Shown here piece after piece: positions 44,890 to 53,204 of a stretch of DNA of 64,000 nucleotides. This DNA is from JBNJGB01 sp051747385. Its GTDB lineage: Bacteria > Myxococcota_A > UBA9042 > PHBI01 > JACKFB01. Below the pieces are notes generated by a model. That model ran no database searches, was not told the DNA's origin, and was given only the letters and a program-made list of their open reading frames with translations. Where the stretch lies: the NCBI GenBank assembly GCA_051747385.1, contig JBNJGB010000020.1, positions 1 through 64,000 of the forward strand, given 5' to 3'. How positions within the stretch are numbered: the stretch's first letter is position 1; each line of letters starts with the position of its first letter. Made by a program: the position numbers and the translations under genes.

Positions 44890-46181
44890 TCGTTCTCCTC
44901 GTCTTCGACTCCGTAGAGCACGCGGGCCGCGGCGGCGAGCTCGTCCCCGCCGGCCCGGTCCGCGCGGGCCCTCAGGGCCGCCATGGTCGGGTGAAGCACC
45001 TTGCTCAGGGTCGCGTCCAGCATCTTGGCGAGCGCGGCGCGCTCCTCCTCGTCCAGGTCCAGGTGCCCGAGCCGCCGCGACAGGGTACGCGCCATCTCCC
45101 GCTCGGCGATGGCTTCGGCACGAAGCCGGATGGCCTTGAGCGTCGGCTTCAGCTCCAGCACGCGGAACCAGCGGTCCAGCTCGGCCAGCTCCTCGCGGAC
45201 CATGCGCTCCGCCGCCTCCGCCTCCTGCCGGCGCTCCTCCAGGTTCGAGCGGCTGATGCCCTCGAGGTCGTCCACGTTGTACAGGTAGATGGTGTCCAGG
45301 TCGCCCACCGCCTCGTCCACGTCCCGCGGGACGGCGATGTCGACCAGGAACAGAGGCCGGTACTTTCGCGCCTTGATGACCTTCTTCATCAGGCTCGGGC
45401 CGATGATGGGCACCGGCGAGCCCGTGGACGTGATCACGACGTCCACGGTGCCGAGGAGGTCCTCCAGCTCGTCGAGGGCCCGGGCGTGCCATCCATGGCG
45501 TTCGGCCAGGCCCAGGGCGCGCTCGTAGGAGCGGTTCGCCACGTAGACCCGCGCGGCGCCGGCCGCCGAGAGCTGCCGGGCGGTGGCCTCCGCCATCTTT
45601 CCCGCGCCCACGATGAGCACGCGGATGTCGGCGAGGCGCTCGAAGATGCGCTCCGCCAGGTCCACGGCCACAGAGCCGATGGACACGGTCGCCCGCGCGA
45701 TGTCCGTGCGCGTCCGGATGGCCTTGGCCGTGCCGAACGCCCGATCCAGGAGGCGCCCCAGGACGGGGCCCACGGTGCCGGCGTCACGCGCGGCGTGCGC
45801 AGCCTGCTTCACCTGCCCGAGGATCTGCGGCTCGCCCACCACCATGGAGTCCAGGCTGGCCGCCACCCGAAGCAGGTGATGAACCGCCACACCGCCCGCG
45901 AGCCTGTAGGAGGCGTCCTCGATCTCGGCGACGTCCAGATCCCGGTCCCGCAGCATCAGGCGCGTGAGATCCGCATGGACCTCGGCGGGCGCGGCGGACG
46001 GGGCCGGCACGGCGTAGGCCTCCACGCGGTTGCACGTGGAGACCACCATGATCTCCTCCACCGTGGGCAGGGCGTGGATGCGCGCCAGCAGCGCCGGCAT
46101 CTCGTCCTCCGGCACGGCGAACGACTCGCGCAGCGGAATCGGCGCGGTCCTGTGGCTCATCCCGAAGACGACCAGACGCAA
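44886..46181 (-). CDS. hemA: glutamyl-tRNA reductase
   Basis: 431 aa. The catalytic Cys is in VVSTCNRVEAY near residue 50. VGEPQILGQVKQA, a Rossmann motif GAGKMAEATARQL, and the dimerisation helices at the C-terminus follow. It starts the C5 route to 5-aminolevulinate from Glu-tRNA. No hemL is in this window, so the next step must be encoded elsewhere. It lies 3 bp downstream of the hemX-like gene. Confidence 0.95.
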   Translation of the reverse strand: MRLVVFGMSHRTAPIPLRESFAVPEDEMPALLARIHALPTVEEIMVVSTCNRVEAYAVPAPSAAPAEVHADLTRLMLRDRDLDVAEIEDASYRLAGGVAVHHLLRVAASLDSMVVGEPQILGQVKQAAHAARDAGTVGPVLGRLLDRAFGTAKAIRTRTDIARATVSIGSVAVDLAERIFERLADIRVLIVGAGKMAEATARQLSAAGAARVYVANRSYERALGLAERHGWHARALDELEDLLGTVDVVITSTGSPVPIIGPSLMKKVIKARKYRPLFLVDIAVPRDVDEAVGDLDTIYLYNVDDLEGISRSNLEERRQEAEAAERMVREELAELDRWFRVLELKPTLKAIRLRAEAIAEREMARTLSRRLGHLDLDEEERAALAKMLDATLSKVLHPTMAALRARADRAGGDELAAAARVLYGVEDEENE

Positions 46182-46184
46182 CGG

Positions 46185-46967
46185 CTACCTCATCACGTAC
46201 AGCAGGACGGCGGCGAGCGTGGCCACGAACCCGCCCATGAGCACGAGGGCCGCGCGGCGACCACGCCAGCCCGTGCGGAGTCGCCTCCAGGTGACGTATG
46301 CGTACACGCACCAGCTCAGGGCGGCCAGGACGTGCTCCGGCCGGGGCACGTGATCCGACGCCTGATCCTGCCAGACGAAGCCCAGCAGGATGCCGACGGA
46401 GTACAGCGGGAAGCCCACGTACAGCAGGCGCCACGCCATGTGCTCCAGGCGCAGCAGGCTGGGGAGGCTCCGGGCGCGCGGCTTCTTCGTCTTGAGGTGG
46501 TACTCCTGGCTGAGAAAGAGCACCGACAGGACGTAGGCCGGCACGAACAGCAGGAAGCCCATCAAGGTGGCGCCGATGTGCAGCACGGTGACCGTGCTCA
46601 TCTCCGCGGACGCCGCAGGCAGGTCCCCGCGCACCGCCTTCACCGCCAGGGCGAAGACGACGGCCGTCGCCAGGGGTGTGATGACCGGTCCCGCCAGGGG
46701 CATGTCCCGACGCAGCCGGGAGCCCAGGAAGATGGCCGACACCCCGAACGTGAGCACCAGCAGCACGCGAGGCCCGCCCGGCAGGCTGACGGGATACCAG
46801 CCCGCGAGCTCCACGACGGTCGCCGCGCCCACGACGGCGCTCGCGACGACCGTGGCGAAGGCCCCGGCCCGCCGGTATCGCGGCTCGTAGCGCAGCAGCC
46901 ATCCCAGGAAGAGGGCGCTGGCGACCGCGTACGCCGCCGCGGCCGGGATGAGGAGGGTGGCGGTCAT
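46185..46967 (-). CDS. HemX/CcsA-like membrane protein
   Basis: 260 aa with about eight hydrophobic segments. It belongs by eye to the cytochrome c assembly family: HIGATLMGF provides a conserved membrane His and EHVLAALSWCVYAYVTW a second one. The tryptophan-rich heme-binding loop (WGxxWxWD) of true CcsA/CcmC is reduced to FVWQDQASDHVPRP, so it is closer to HemX, which in Bacillus is encoded next to hemA and lowers HemA levels. The position directly before hemA supports that reading. Role in heme export or HemA control is inference. Confidence 0.75.
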   Translation of the reverse strand: MTATLLIPAAAAYAVASALFLGWLLRYEPRYRRAGAFATVVASAVVGAATVVELAGWYPVSLPGGPRVLLVLTFGVSAIFLGSRLRRDMPLAGPVITPLATAVVFALAVKAVRGDLPAASAEMSTVTVLHIGATLMGFLLFVPAYVLSVLFLSQEYHLKTKKPRARSLPSLLRLEHMAWRLLYVGFPLYSVGILLGFVWQDQASDHVPRPEHVLAALSWCVYAYVTWRRLRTGWRGRRAALVLMGGFVATLAAVLLYVMR

Positions 46968-47006
46968 GGTGCTCGCCGTGGCGGCGGGTCGAGAGCGGAG
47001 GGAAAC

Positions 47007-47333
47007 CTACAGGTGCGGCTTGATGCGCTCCACGAGCTTGGCCTTGGGCAGGGCGCCCACGATGCGCTCCACCTCCTCGCCGTCCTTGAAGACGAACAGG
47101 GTCGGCAGCGCCTGGACCCGGAACTGGGCCGCGGCCTGCTGGTGCCGATCCGTGTTGACCTTCCCCACCTTGAGCTTGCCGTCGTACTCGCCGGCGATCT
47201 CCTCGATGACGGGAGCGAGCGCGCGGCACGGACCACACCAGCTGGCCCAGAAGTCGACCAGCACGGGGAGGTCGCTCTCGAGGACCTCGCTCTTGAACGT
47301 GTCGTCGGTGAACTCGTGGACGTTCTCGGCCAT
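47007..47333 (-). CDS. trxA: thioredoxin
   Basis: 108 aa, standard size. Active site FWASWCGPCRALAP near residues 28-40, the buried VGKVNTD strand and the cis-Pro loop ALPTLFVFKDGE are all present. It reduces protein disulfides in the cytosol. AAGGAG lies nine bases before the ATG and a near-consensus promoter sits at 47384-47412. It is probably the first gene of the hem transcription unit, since the hemX-like gene starts only 39 bp downstream. Confidence 0.95.
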   Translation of the reverse strand: MAENVHEFTDDTFKSEVLESDLPVLVDFWASWCGPCRALAPVIEEIAGEYDGKLKVGKVNTDRHQQAAAQFRVQALPTLFVFKDGEEVERIVGALPKAKLVERIKPHL

Positions 47334-47383
47334 GGGAGGCTCTCCTTGGTGGGCGACTGAACAGCGCCTCAGTGGGCGGCGCG

Positions 47384-47412
47384 ACTATAGGAAGGGCGTG
47401 GGTGCGGGTCAA
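47384..47412 (-). promoter_or_regulatory. sigma70 promoter of trx and probably the hem operon
   Basis: Minus strand TTGACC, 17-base spacer, TATAGT, about 50 bases before the trx start. It is the best promoter match in the window. Confidence 0.6.
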
Positions 47413-47431
47413 CGACTCGGATCGCGCCCGC

Positions 47432-47594
47432 CAGGGCGGTCGCAAAGTCGACCGCCCTCCCTTGCCTTTGCCCTTGCCCGTGCCCTTGCCTGCTCTCAGA
47501 CGCGCAAAACCCATCGTTTCCGAGCGGGTGCAATCCGGCGCCGGGCGCCGTACCGCCGCACGGCCCTCACCTTTCCGACTTTGCGATTGCCCTG
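47432..47594 (-). repeat. dispersed repeat C, copy 2
   Basis: Inverted copy of 548-704, sharing the terminal 10-bp hairpin, the GGGCAA run and the GTACGGCGCCCGGCGCCGGATTG core. It fills most of the gap between trx and the downstream lipoprotein gene. Confidence 0.7.
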
Positions 47595-47635
47595 TCGCGC
47601 CCGCCCCCGCCGCTCCCGGGCGGCCACCCGGCGGT

Positions 47636-48406
47636 CTACGGCGTGCTGCGATCGGGGAAGCCGAACGAGGCCCCGTTGTCGCAGGTCCCCTTCGCCGCGT
47701 CCCCGGGCGCCCACGCCGTGTCGCCGATCTCGCACGTGAGGGTCCCGTCCACGCCCGTGACCCGCACCGTCGCGAACGCCCCCGGTTCGGACGGGTTCGT
47801 CATGCGCACCCGCACGGCCCCCTCCTCGAGCTCGAAGACGTAGTCGAACACCGGCGTCTCCGGGTCCACCTGGCCCAGGCGGAACCGGTAGTCGAACCCC
47901 AGGCCGTCCTGGACGAGGTCCAGGGTGCGCACCGACGTGCCGTCCTCACCGGACGTCTCGCGGATGTCCTCCGTGCCGTCCACGCGCAGCTCGCCGACCT
48001 GCGCCTCGCGGTACGTCACGTCCAGCTCGACCACCTCCACCGGGTCGCCGGCCACCACGCGCTGGTCCACGTCCACGCTTCCGGACGCCGGGCTCGCTGC
48101 CCCGAAGCGGCACGCCAGGTCCACGGTGAAGCGGAAGTCGTCGCCGCCGCCCTCCACGTCGCGAAGGCACGCCTCGTCGTCGGCCAGCCCCGCGAACGGG
48201 AGGGCCTCGCGGAGGGCCAGGTAGCTCCGGAAGCGCACGAGGACCTCCGTCATCACCGGCTCGAGCGCCTCCCCGTCCAGGTCCTGCACGGGGGCGACCG
48301 CCTCCCCGAAGGGCTCGTCGACGAAGTCCGCGACGCCGCTCACCCCCGGCAGGTCGCACCCGGCGGTGAGCAGCGCGCACGCGGCGACCGCGGCCGGGCG
48401 GATCAC
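47636..48406 (-). CDS. lipoprotein of unknown function behind rodA
   Basis: 256 aa from a GTG that overlaps the rodA stop (GTGA). Signal peptide with lipobox LTAGC near residue 15. The rest is acidic and predicted beta-rich, with four more Cys that may pair. No domain recognised. Coupling to the elongasome operon suggests an envelope role, but nothing in the sequence shows which. Confidence 0.65.
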   Translation of the reverse strand: MIRPAAVAACALLTAGCDLPGVSGVADFVDEPFGEAVAPVQDLDGEALEPVMTEVLVRFRSYLALREALPFAGLADDEACLRDVEGGGDDFRFTVDLACRFGAASPASGSVDVDQRVVAGDPVEVVELDVTYREAQVGELRVDGTEDIRETSGEDGTSVRTLDLVQDGLGFDYRFRLGQVDPETPVFDYVFELEEGAVRVRMTNPSEPGAFATVRVTGVDGTLTCEIGDTAWAPGDAAKGTCDNGASFGFPDRSTP

Positions 48407-49554
48407 AGGCGCCCCCTCCGCAGGGCCACGTTGAACAGGAGCCCCAGTCCGGTCATGGTCGTGACGGCGGCGCTGCCCCCATAGCTCAGAAACGGCAGGG
48501 GGAGGCCCACGATGGGCAGCAGGCCCGCCACCATCCCCACGTTGATGAACACCTGCCAGCCGATCATCGAGACCACGCCGACCGCGAGCAGGGCACAGAA
48601 CCGGTCGCGCGCGTCGCCGGCGGTGCGCAGGCCCCACACCAGGAGCAGCCAGAACAACAGCAGCAGCAGCGTGCACCCGACGAACCCCTGCTCCTCCGCG
48701 AAGGTCGCGATGATCATGTCGGTGTGCATCTCCGGCAGGTACTTCAGGCGCGACTGCGCGCCCGAGCGGCTCCCCTGCCCCCAGAACTCCCCGGAGCCGA
48801 TGGCCCACACCGCCTGCTCGGACTGGAGGTTCCGCGCCGTGGACACCGCGCCGGTGTCCGCGTCGAACTTGAACCAGTCCGGGTTGATCCACAGGCGGAC
48901 CCGGTCCTTCTGGTACTCCTGGATCCCTCCGTACTTCCAGGCGACGGGCACCACGACCAGGCCGACGACGGCCACGAGGAGCAGGCTGCGGCGGTCGATG
49001 CCCTCGTACAGCACCATGGTCCCCGCCACGAGCACCACCAGCAGCGCGGTCCCCAGGTCGGGCTGCTTCAGGATGAGGAGGAACGGCACGCCCACCAGCA
49101 GGGCGGGCCGCCACAGCTCCCGCAGGCGGTAGGCGCCCTCCTTGGCCGGCTGCTGCCCCGGCACCCGCTCCTTGCCGGCGTGGAGCCAGCGGGCCAGGGC
49201 CAGGATGATCCCCAGCTTGGCCACCTCCGAGACCTGGACGTTCACCCCGCCGAAGCGCAGCCAGCGCTGGGCGTTGTTGACCTCCGTCCCGAACAACGCC
49301 GTGAGCACGAGGCCCACGACGCACAGCCCGTAGAAGAGGTACGCGCCCCGCTCCACGAGCCGCAGATCCAGCAGGGACACCAGGACGAAGACCACCCCGC
49401 CCACCAGGTACCAGACCACCTGGGAGTCGTAGAAGTCGTCGCCAGAGTACCAGTCGGCGTTGTGCTGGCTCACCAGGCTGATGCCCACCAGCAGCACGAT
49501 GATGCCGAGGGCCACCTGGTTGAACCGATCCGCCAGGGCGCGGCGAGGACTCAT
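48403..49554 (-). CDS. rodA: rod-shape SEDS glycosyltransferase RodA
   Basis: 383 aa with ten or so membrane segments. SEDS signatures: LRFGGVNVQVSEVAKLG (RFG and Q/PSE elements), ILKQPDLGTALLV with the catalytic-region Asp, and GLPLPFLSYGGSA near the end. It polymerises lateral-wall peptidoglycan from lipid II with PBP2. The ATG overlaps the mrdA stop by 4 bp, so the pair is made in a coupled fashion. Confidence 0.94.
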   Translation of the reverse strand: MSPRRALADRFNQVALGIIVLLVGISLVSQHNADWYSGDDFYDSQVVWYLVGGVVFVLVSLLDLRLVERGAYLFYGLCVVGLVLTALFGTEVNNAQRWLRFGGVNVQVSEVAKLGIILALARWLHAGKERVPGQQPAKEGAYRLRELWRPALLVGVPFLLILKQPDLGTALLVVLVAGTMVLYEGIDRRSLLLVAVVGLVVVPVAWKYGGIQEYQKDRVRLWINPDWFKFDADTGAVSTARNLQSEQAVWAIGSGEFWGQGSRSGAQSRLKYLPEMHTDMIIATFAEEQGFVGCTLLLLLFWLLLVWGLRTAGDARDRFCALLAVGVVSMIGWQVFINVGMVAGLLPIVGLPLPFLSYGGSAAVTTMTGLGLLFNVALRRGRL

Positions 49555-51770
49555 TCGTCGCCCTCCCCGCCGTCGTCGGCCGGCGCCGGCGCCTCCTCGG
49601 GCGGCTCGGGCTCGGCCGGCGGCTCGTAGAAGCCCATGCGCATCCAGGAGCGCACGATCCGCTTCGCGATGGGCGCCGCCATCTTGGAGCCGGAACCGCC
49701 GTGCTCCACGAACACGACGACCACCACCTGGGGATCCTCCGCCGGGGCGTAGGCGGCGAACCAGGAGTGGTCCTCCTCCAGCCAGTGCGCCAGCTCGGGC
49801 GAGGCGCCGGGGCGGACCTGGGCAGCCTCGGCCGTGCCCGTCTTGCCGGCCATGACCACCGACTCCAGCGCCGCATCCGCGGCCGTACCGTCGGGGTCGT
49901 TCACCACCCGCACGAGGCCCTCGCGCACCATCGACAGGGCCTCGCGCGGCGCGTCGATACGACCGACCACCTCCGGCTGCTCGTGGGACTCCACCACGTG
50001 CCCGTCGCCGTCGACGAGGCGCTTCACCAGGCGCATCCGCAGGAGGTGCCCGCCGTTGGCGATGGCCGCGAAGGACCGCGCCACCTGGATGGGCGTGGCG
50101 GTGAGCGACCCCTGCCCGATGGCGGTGGACAGCGTGAACCCGGGCTGCCAGCCCAGGGACGTGTGCTCCGCGTGGTACTCCTTGGTGGGCACGCGGCCCG
50201 AGCGCTCGGCGATCTCGAGCCCGGTGGGCCGGCCGAAGCCGAAGGAGCGCCCCCACTCGTCCAGGCGATCCATGCCCAGCATCTCGCCCACCCGGTAGAA
50301 GTAGACGTCGCAGGAGTGCTTGATGCCGTCCACCAGGTCCATGGGGCCGTGTCCCGAGCGGTTGTGGCAGCGGAACCGGCGGCCCCCGAACTCGTAGTAG
50401 CCGGTGCAGTCGATGGTGAGGTCCGGCGTGACGACGTGCTCGTCCAGGGCGGCCACGCCGGTGACGATCTTGTAGACGGAGCCCGGCGCGTACGGAGTCA
50501 CCGCCTTGTTGATGAGCGGCGTGTAGGGGTTGCCCGTCACGCGCTCCCAGGTCTCCCGGTCCAGGCGCCCGGCCCACTTGTTCGGGTCGAAGCCGGGCTT
50601 GGAGTACATGGCGAGCACGTCGCCGGAGCGGGGGTCCACGACCACGGCGGCGCCCGACTTGTAGTAGCGGAAGGCGCGCCGGACCTCCTCCTGGAGCTCG
50701 ACGTCCAGGGTGAGCTCCACGTCCAGGCCGGGCTGCGCGGGCTTGAACTCCATCTCCCCGGCGAAGACCTCCAGGTCGGCCGCGCTCTGCCGGTGCCCGC
50801 GGGCGTCCTTGATGTACAGGGCCTCGCCGCTCTCGCCCCGGAGCTCCTTCTCCAGGGCGCGCTCCAGCCCGGTCCGGCCCATGGTGTCGTGGAGCTCGTA
50901 GACGCCCGGGAAGCGCTCGCGATCCTCCGCCGTGACCCGGTTCACGTACCCGAGGACGTGCGCGGCCTCGTAGCCGAACGGGTACTCCCGGCGGAACGTC
51001 GTGTGCAGCTCCACGCCCGAGAGGTCGTACAGGATCGCCTTGAGCGTGGCGACCTGGTTGGTGAAGGTGCGCTCGCAGACGGGACAGCGGAGGTTGTCCT
51101 CGCGGGCCCGGAGCGGCTCGCCGTGGTCGGGGCACAGCCCACCCGTGACGAAGCGGCGCTCGCACTTCCGGCACGTGGCATGGGTCCGCGCGCCGTCCTC
51201 CCCCTCGTGCCAGCGGAGGCGGGCCTCGTCGAACGGGCAGTAGGTGGCCTCCGGGTCCACCGGGTGCAGCCGCTCGCCGTCCGCGGGACACGACAGGTGG
51301 CGCGCGGACTCCTCGAGAAGCTCCAGGCGGGTCCCGTCGAACGGGCAGGTGTCGCCGACCAGCTCCCCGGGCACGCGGACGGGCTCCCAGCGGTGATCTC
51401 CCTCCAGGCCTTCGACGATCTCCGCCTCCAGCGCGTCGCGCTCCTCGCCGGTCAGCCGCAGGGTGGCCTCGAGCCGATCGAGGACCTCCCGGCGCGTGGC
51501 GTCCTCCGAGACGTAGTGGGGCGTAATCGTCACGTGGTACCGGGGGACGTTCCGCGCGAGCGCGCGGCCCTCGCGATCCTTCACGAGCCCGCGCCGCGGC
51601 GGGATCCGCTCCCGGGCGATCACGCTGATGCGGGCCCGCTCGCGGAAGTCCTCGCCGTGGAGGATCTGGAGGTAGAAGAACCTCGCCTCCAGCGCCACGA
51701 AGAGCGCCGTGAAGAGCGTGACCGCCAGGGCGAAGCGCCCGCTCCGCTCCATGGGCGAGGCGAAACTCAC
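49551..51770 (-). CDS. mrdA: penicillin-binding protein 2 with Cys-rich zinc-ribbon-like insertion
   Basis: 739 aa, about 100 longer than usual PBP2. A membrane anchor lies near residues 12-35, then the pedestal starting IPPRRGLVKDREGRALA. The transpeptidase motifs are complete: SVYK (Ser 431, Lys 434), SCD (Ser 486) and KTGT (643-646). Residues about 138-240 form an insert with eight cysteines (142, 161, 178, 200, 203, 213, 229, 232) in CPFDG, CPADG, CPFD, CRKC, CPDH and CPVC contexts, resembling two or more zinc ribbons. It crosslinks lateral-wall peptidoglycan with RodA. Start GTG overlaps the mreD stop; an ATG lies six codons in. Confidence 0.92.
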   Translation of the reverse strand: MSFASPMERSGRFALAVTLFTALFVALEARFFYLQILHGEDFRERARISVIARERIPPRRGLVKDREGRALARNVPRYHVTITPHYVSEDATRREVLDRLEATLRLTGEERDALEAEIVEGLEGDHRWEPVRVPGELVGDTCPFDGTRLELLEESARHLSCPADGERLHPVDPEATYCPFDEARLRWHEGEDGARTHATCRKCERRFVTGGLCPDHGEPLRAREDNLRCPVCERTFTNQVATLKAILYDLSGVELHTTFRREYPFGYEAAHVLGYVNRVTAEDRERFPGVYELHDTMGRTGLERALEKELRGESGEALYIKDARGHRQSAADLEVFAGEMEFKPAQPGLDVELTLDVELQEEVRRAFRYYKSGAAVVVDPRSGDVLAMYSKPGFDPNKWAGRLDRETWERVTGNPYTPLINKAVTPYAPGSVYKIVTGVAALDEHVVTPDLTIDCTGYYEFGGRRFRCHNRSGHGPMDLVDGIKHSCDVYFYRVGEMLGMDRLDEWGRSFGFGRPTGLEIAERSGRVPTKEYHAEHTSLGWQPGFTLSTAIGQGSLTATPIQVARSFAAIANGGHLLRMRLVKRLVDGDGHVVESHEQPEVVGRIDAPREALSMVREGLVRVVNDPDGTAADAALESVVMAGKTGTAEAAQVRPGASPELAHWLEEDHSWFAAYAPAEDPQVVVVVFVEHGGSGSKMAAPIAKRIVRSWMRMGFYEPPAEPEPPEEAPAPADDGGEGDE
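51051..51359 (-). other. eight-Cys insert within PBP2
   Basis: Codes for PBP2 residues about 138-240. The pairs CxxC at 200/203 and 229/232 and the CPxDG-type singles at 142, 161 and 178 are spaced as in zinc ribbons. It interrupts the pedestal between its N-terminal part and the segment LKAILYDLSGVELHTTFRR that precedes the transpeptidase domain. The predicted location is the periplasm, unusual for a zinc ribbon. Confidence 0.7.
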
Positions 51771-52288
51771 AGGTACACGGACTCCGGCTTGCGCGTGGTC
51801 AGGCGATCGAGGCGCTCAAGGAGCCAAAAGACCACCGGCCCGAAGGGCGCCGTGATGAGCGCCTGGGGCAGCATGGTCGCCAGCACGAGGCCCGTGCCGC
51901 GGCCCCCGGCGCCGAAGGTCCGGTCGAAGATCACGGCCAGGAGCAGCTCCATCAGGGACGCGCCCAGGCTGGCGACGGTCGTCAGGATGACCACGCCCAC
52001 GGGGCTCCGCAGCGCCAGGCGCACCGAGATCCGATAGACGATCAGGAAGGCGATGACCATCACCTCCATGTACATCCCGATGGGCGTGGCGAGGGCGAAG
52101 GCGTCCTTCACCAGCCCCAGGGACAGCGCCATGAGGAGCCCCGTCTGGAAGTTCGACGTCAGGCCCACGTACAGGACGAAGATCAGCGCCAGGTCGGGCG
52201 CGAAGGGAGCCAGGCCCGCCCGGTGCAGCAGGGGCGACTCGAACGCGAGGGCCAGGAAGCCGGCCATGAACAGCGCGAGATGTCTCAC
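51767..52288 (-). CDS. mreD: rod-shape-determining protein MreD
   Basis: 173 aa, hydrophobic throughout with five to six membrane segments, as expected. LIFVLYVGLTSNFQTGLLMALSLGLVKDAF shows the family's typical G-x-VKD segment. It is part of the MreBCD scaffold. GTG start overlaps the mreC stop (GTGA), and its stop overlaps mrdA. Confidence 0.88.
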   Translation of the reverse strand: MRHLALFMAGFLALAFESPLLHRAGLAPFAPDLALIFVLYVGLTSNFQTGLLMALSLGLVKDAFALATPIGMYMEVMVIAFLIVYRISVRLALRSPVGVVILTTVASLGASLMELLLAVIFDRTFGAGGRGTGLVLATMLPQALITAPFGPVVFWLLERLDRLTTRKPESVYL

Positions 52289-53175
52289 GGGCTCCCCTCC
52301 TCGCCGGCGTCATCGGCTCCCTCGGCGACCGGCTCCTCGGCGGAGGCGCCCACGACGACCATGACCTCCTCGAGGGTCGAGAAGTTCACGGCCGGGGCCA
52401 CCTGGAGCTCGTAGTACAGCCCTCGCTGCCGCTCCTCCAGGGAGCGGATGTAGCCGACCTCGATCCCGGGCGGGAAGACCTTGTCGTGCCCGGAGGTGAC
52501 CAGCGTGTCCCCCACCTCCAGGGGCTCCGCCTTGTTCAGGTACAGCAGGCGCGCCATGTAGGCATCCGCCGCGCCCGTCCCCTCCAGGCTCCCGGTGACG
52601 CCCTTGCCGGCCACGCGCACGTTCACCGAGGAGCGCGCGTCCACGGTGAGCATCACCTCCGCATAGCGCCCCGCCACCTGCTTGACTCGCCCCACGAGGC
52701 CCTCGGCGGCCACGACCGGCATGCCCTCGCGGACCCCGTCCTCCTCGCCCACGTCGATGGCGATGCGCACCACCCGGGCGTACGGGGAGACATCCTGGCC
52801 GATGACGTGCGACGCGACGGTCTCCAGCGCCTTCCTCCCCCGCTTGAACTCGAGCAGCTCGCGCAGGCGCTGGTTCTCGTACTCGAGCTCCTTGGCCCGC
52901 AGGGCCTCGCCGGTGAGCACCTGGACCTCGCGCTGGAGCTTCTCGTTTTCCTGCTCCAGGTCCACGAGCGCCACGTAGCCGGACCAGACGTCCGCCACCC
53001 CCTCCAGCATGTGGGAGGCCGCGAGCTCCACGGGGGAGGTGAGGCGCAGGAGCGCGTACTCCACGACCGTGGTGTTCCGCGGGCTCCGCCCGTGGACGTA
53101 CAGCAGGAACAGGGGGACCACGAGCGCCGCGAAGGAGGCGATGGTCACGCGATGTCGTTCCAGGAACTCACGCAC
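52285..53175 (-). CDS. mreC: rod-shape-determining protein MreC
   Basis: 296 aa. A single N-terminal membrane segment, then a coiled coil (about residues 70-110, with repeated Glu/Leu heptads) and the periplasmic beta domain: ASHVIGQDVSPYARVVRIAIDVG, GLVGRVKQV, and DTLVTSGHDKVFPPGIEVGYI. An acidic C-terminal tail follows. It links MreB to PBP2/RodA outside the membrane. GTG start; 29 bp downstream of mreB. Confidence 0.92.
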   Translation of the reverse strand: MREFLERHRVTIASFAALVVPLFLLYVHGRSPRNTTVVEYALLRLTSPVELAASHMLEGVADVWSGYVALVDLEQENEKLQREVQVLTGEALRAKELEYENQRLRELLEFKRGRKALETVASHVIGQDVSPYARVVRIAIDVGEEDGVREGMPVVAAEGLVGRVKQVAGRYAEVMLTVDARSSVNVRVAGKGVTGSLEGTGAADAYMARLLYLNKAEPLEVGDTLVTSGHDKVFPPGIEVGYIRSLEERQRGLYYELQVAPAVNFSTLEEVMVVVGASAEEPVAEGADDAGEEGSP

Positions 53176-53204
53176 GGCGGCGTCTCATCCTGCGGCTCGG
53201 TGAC

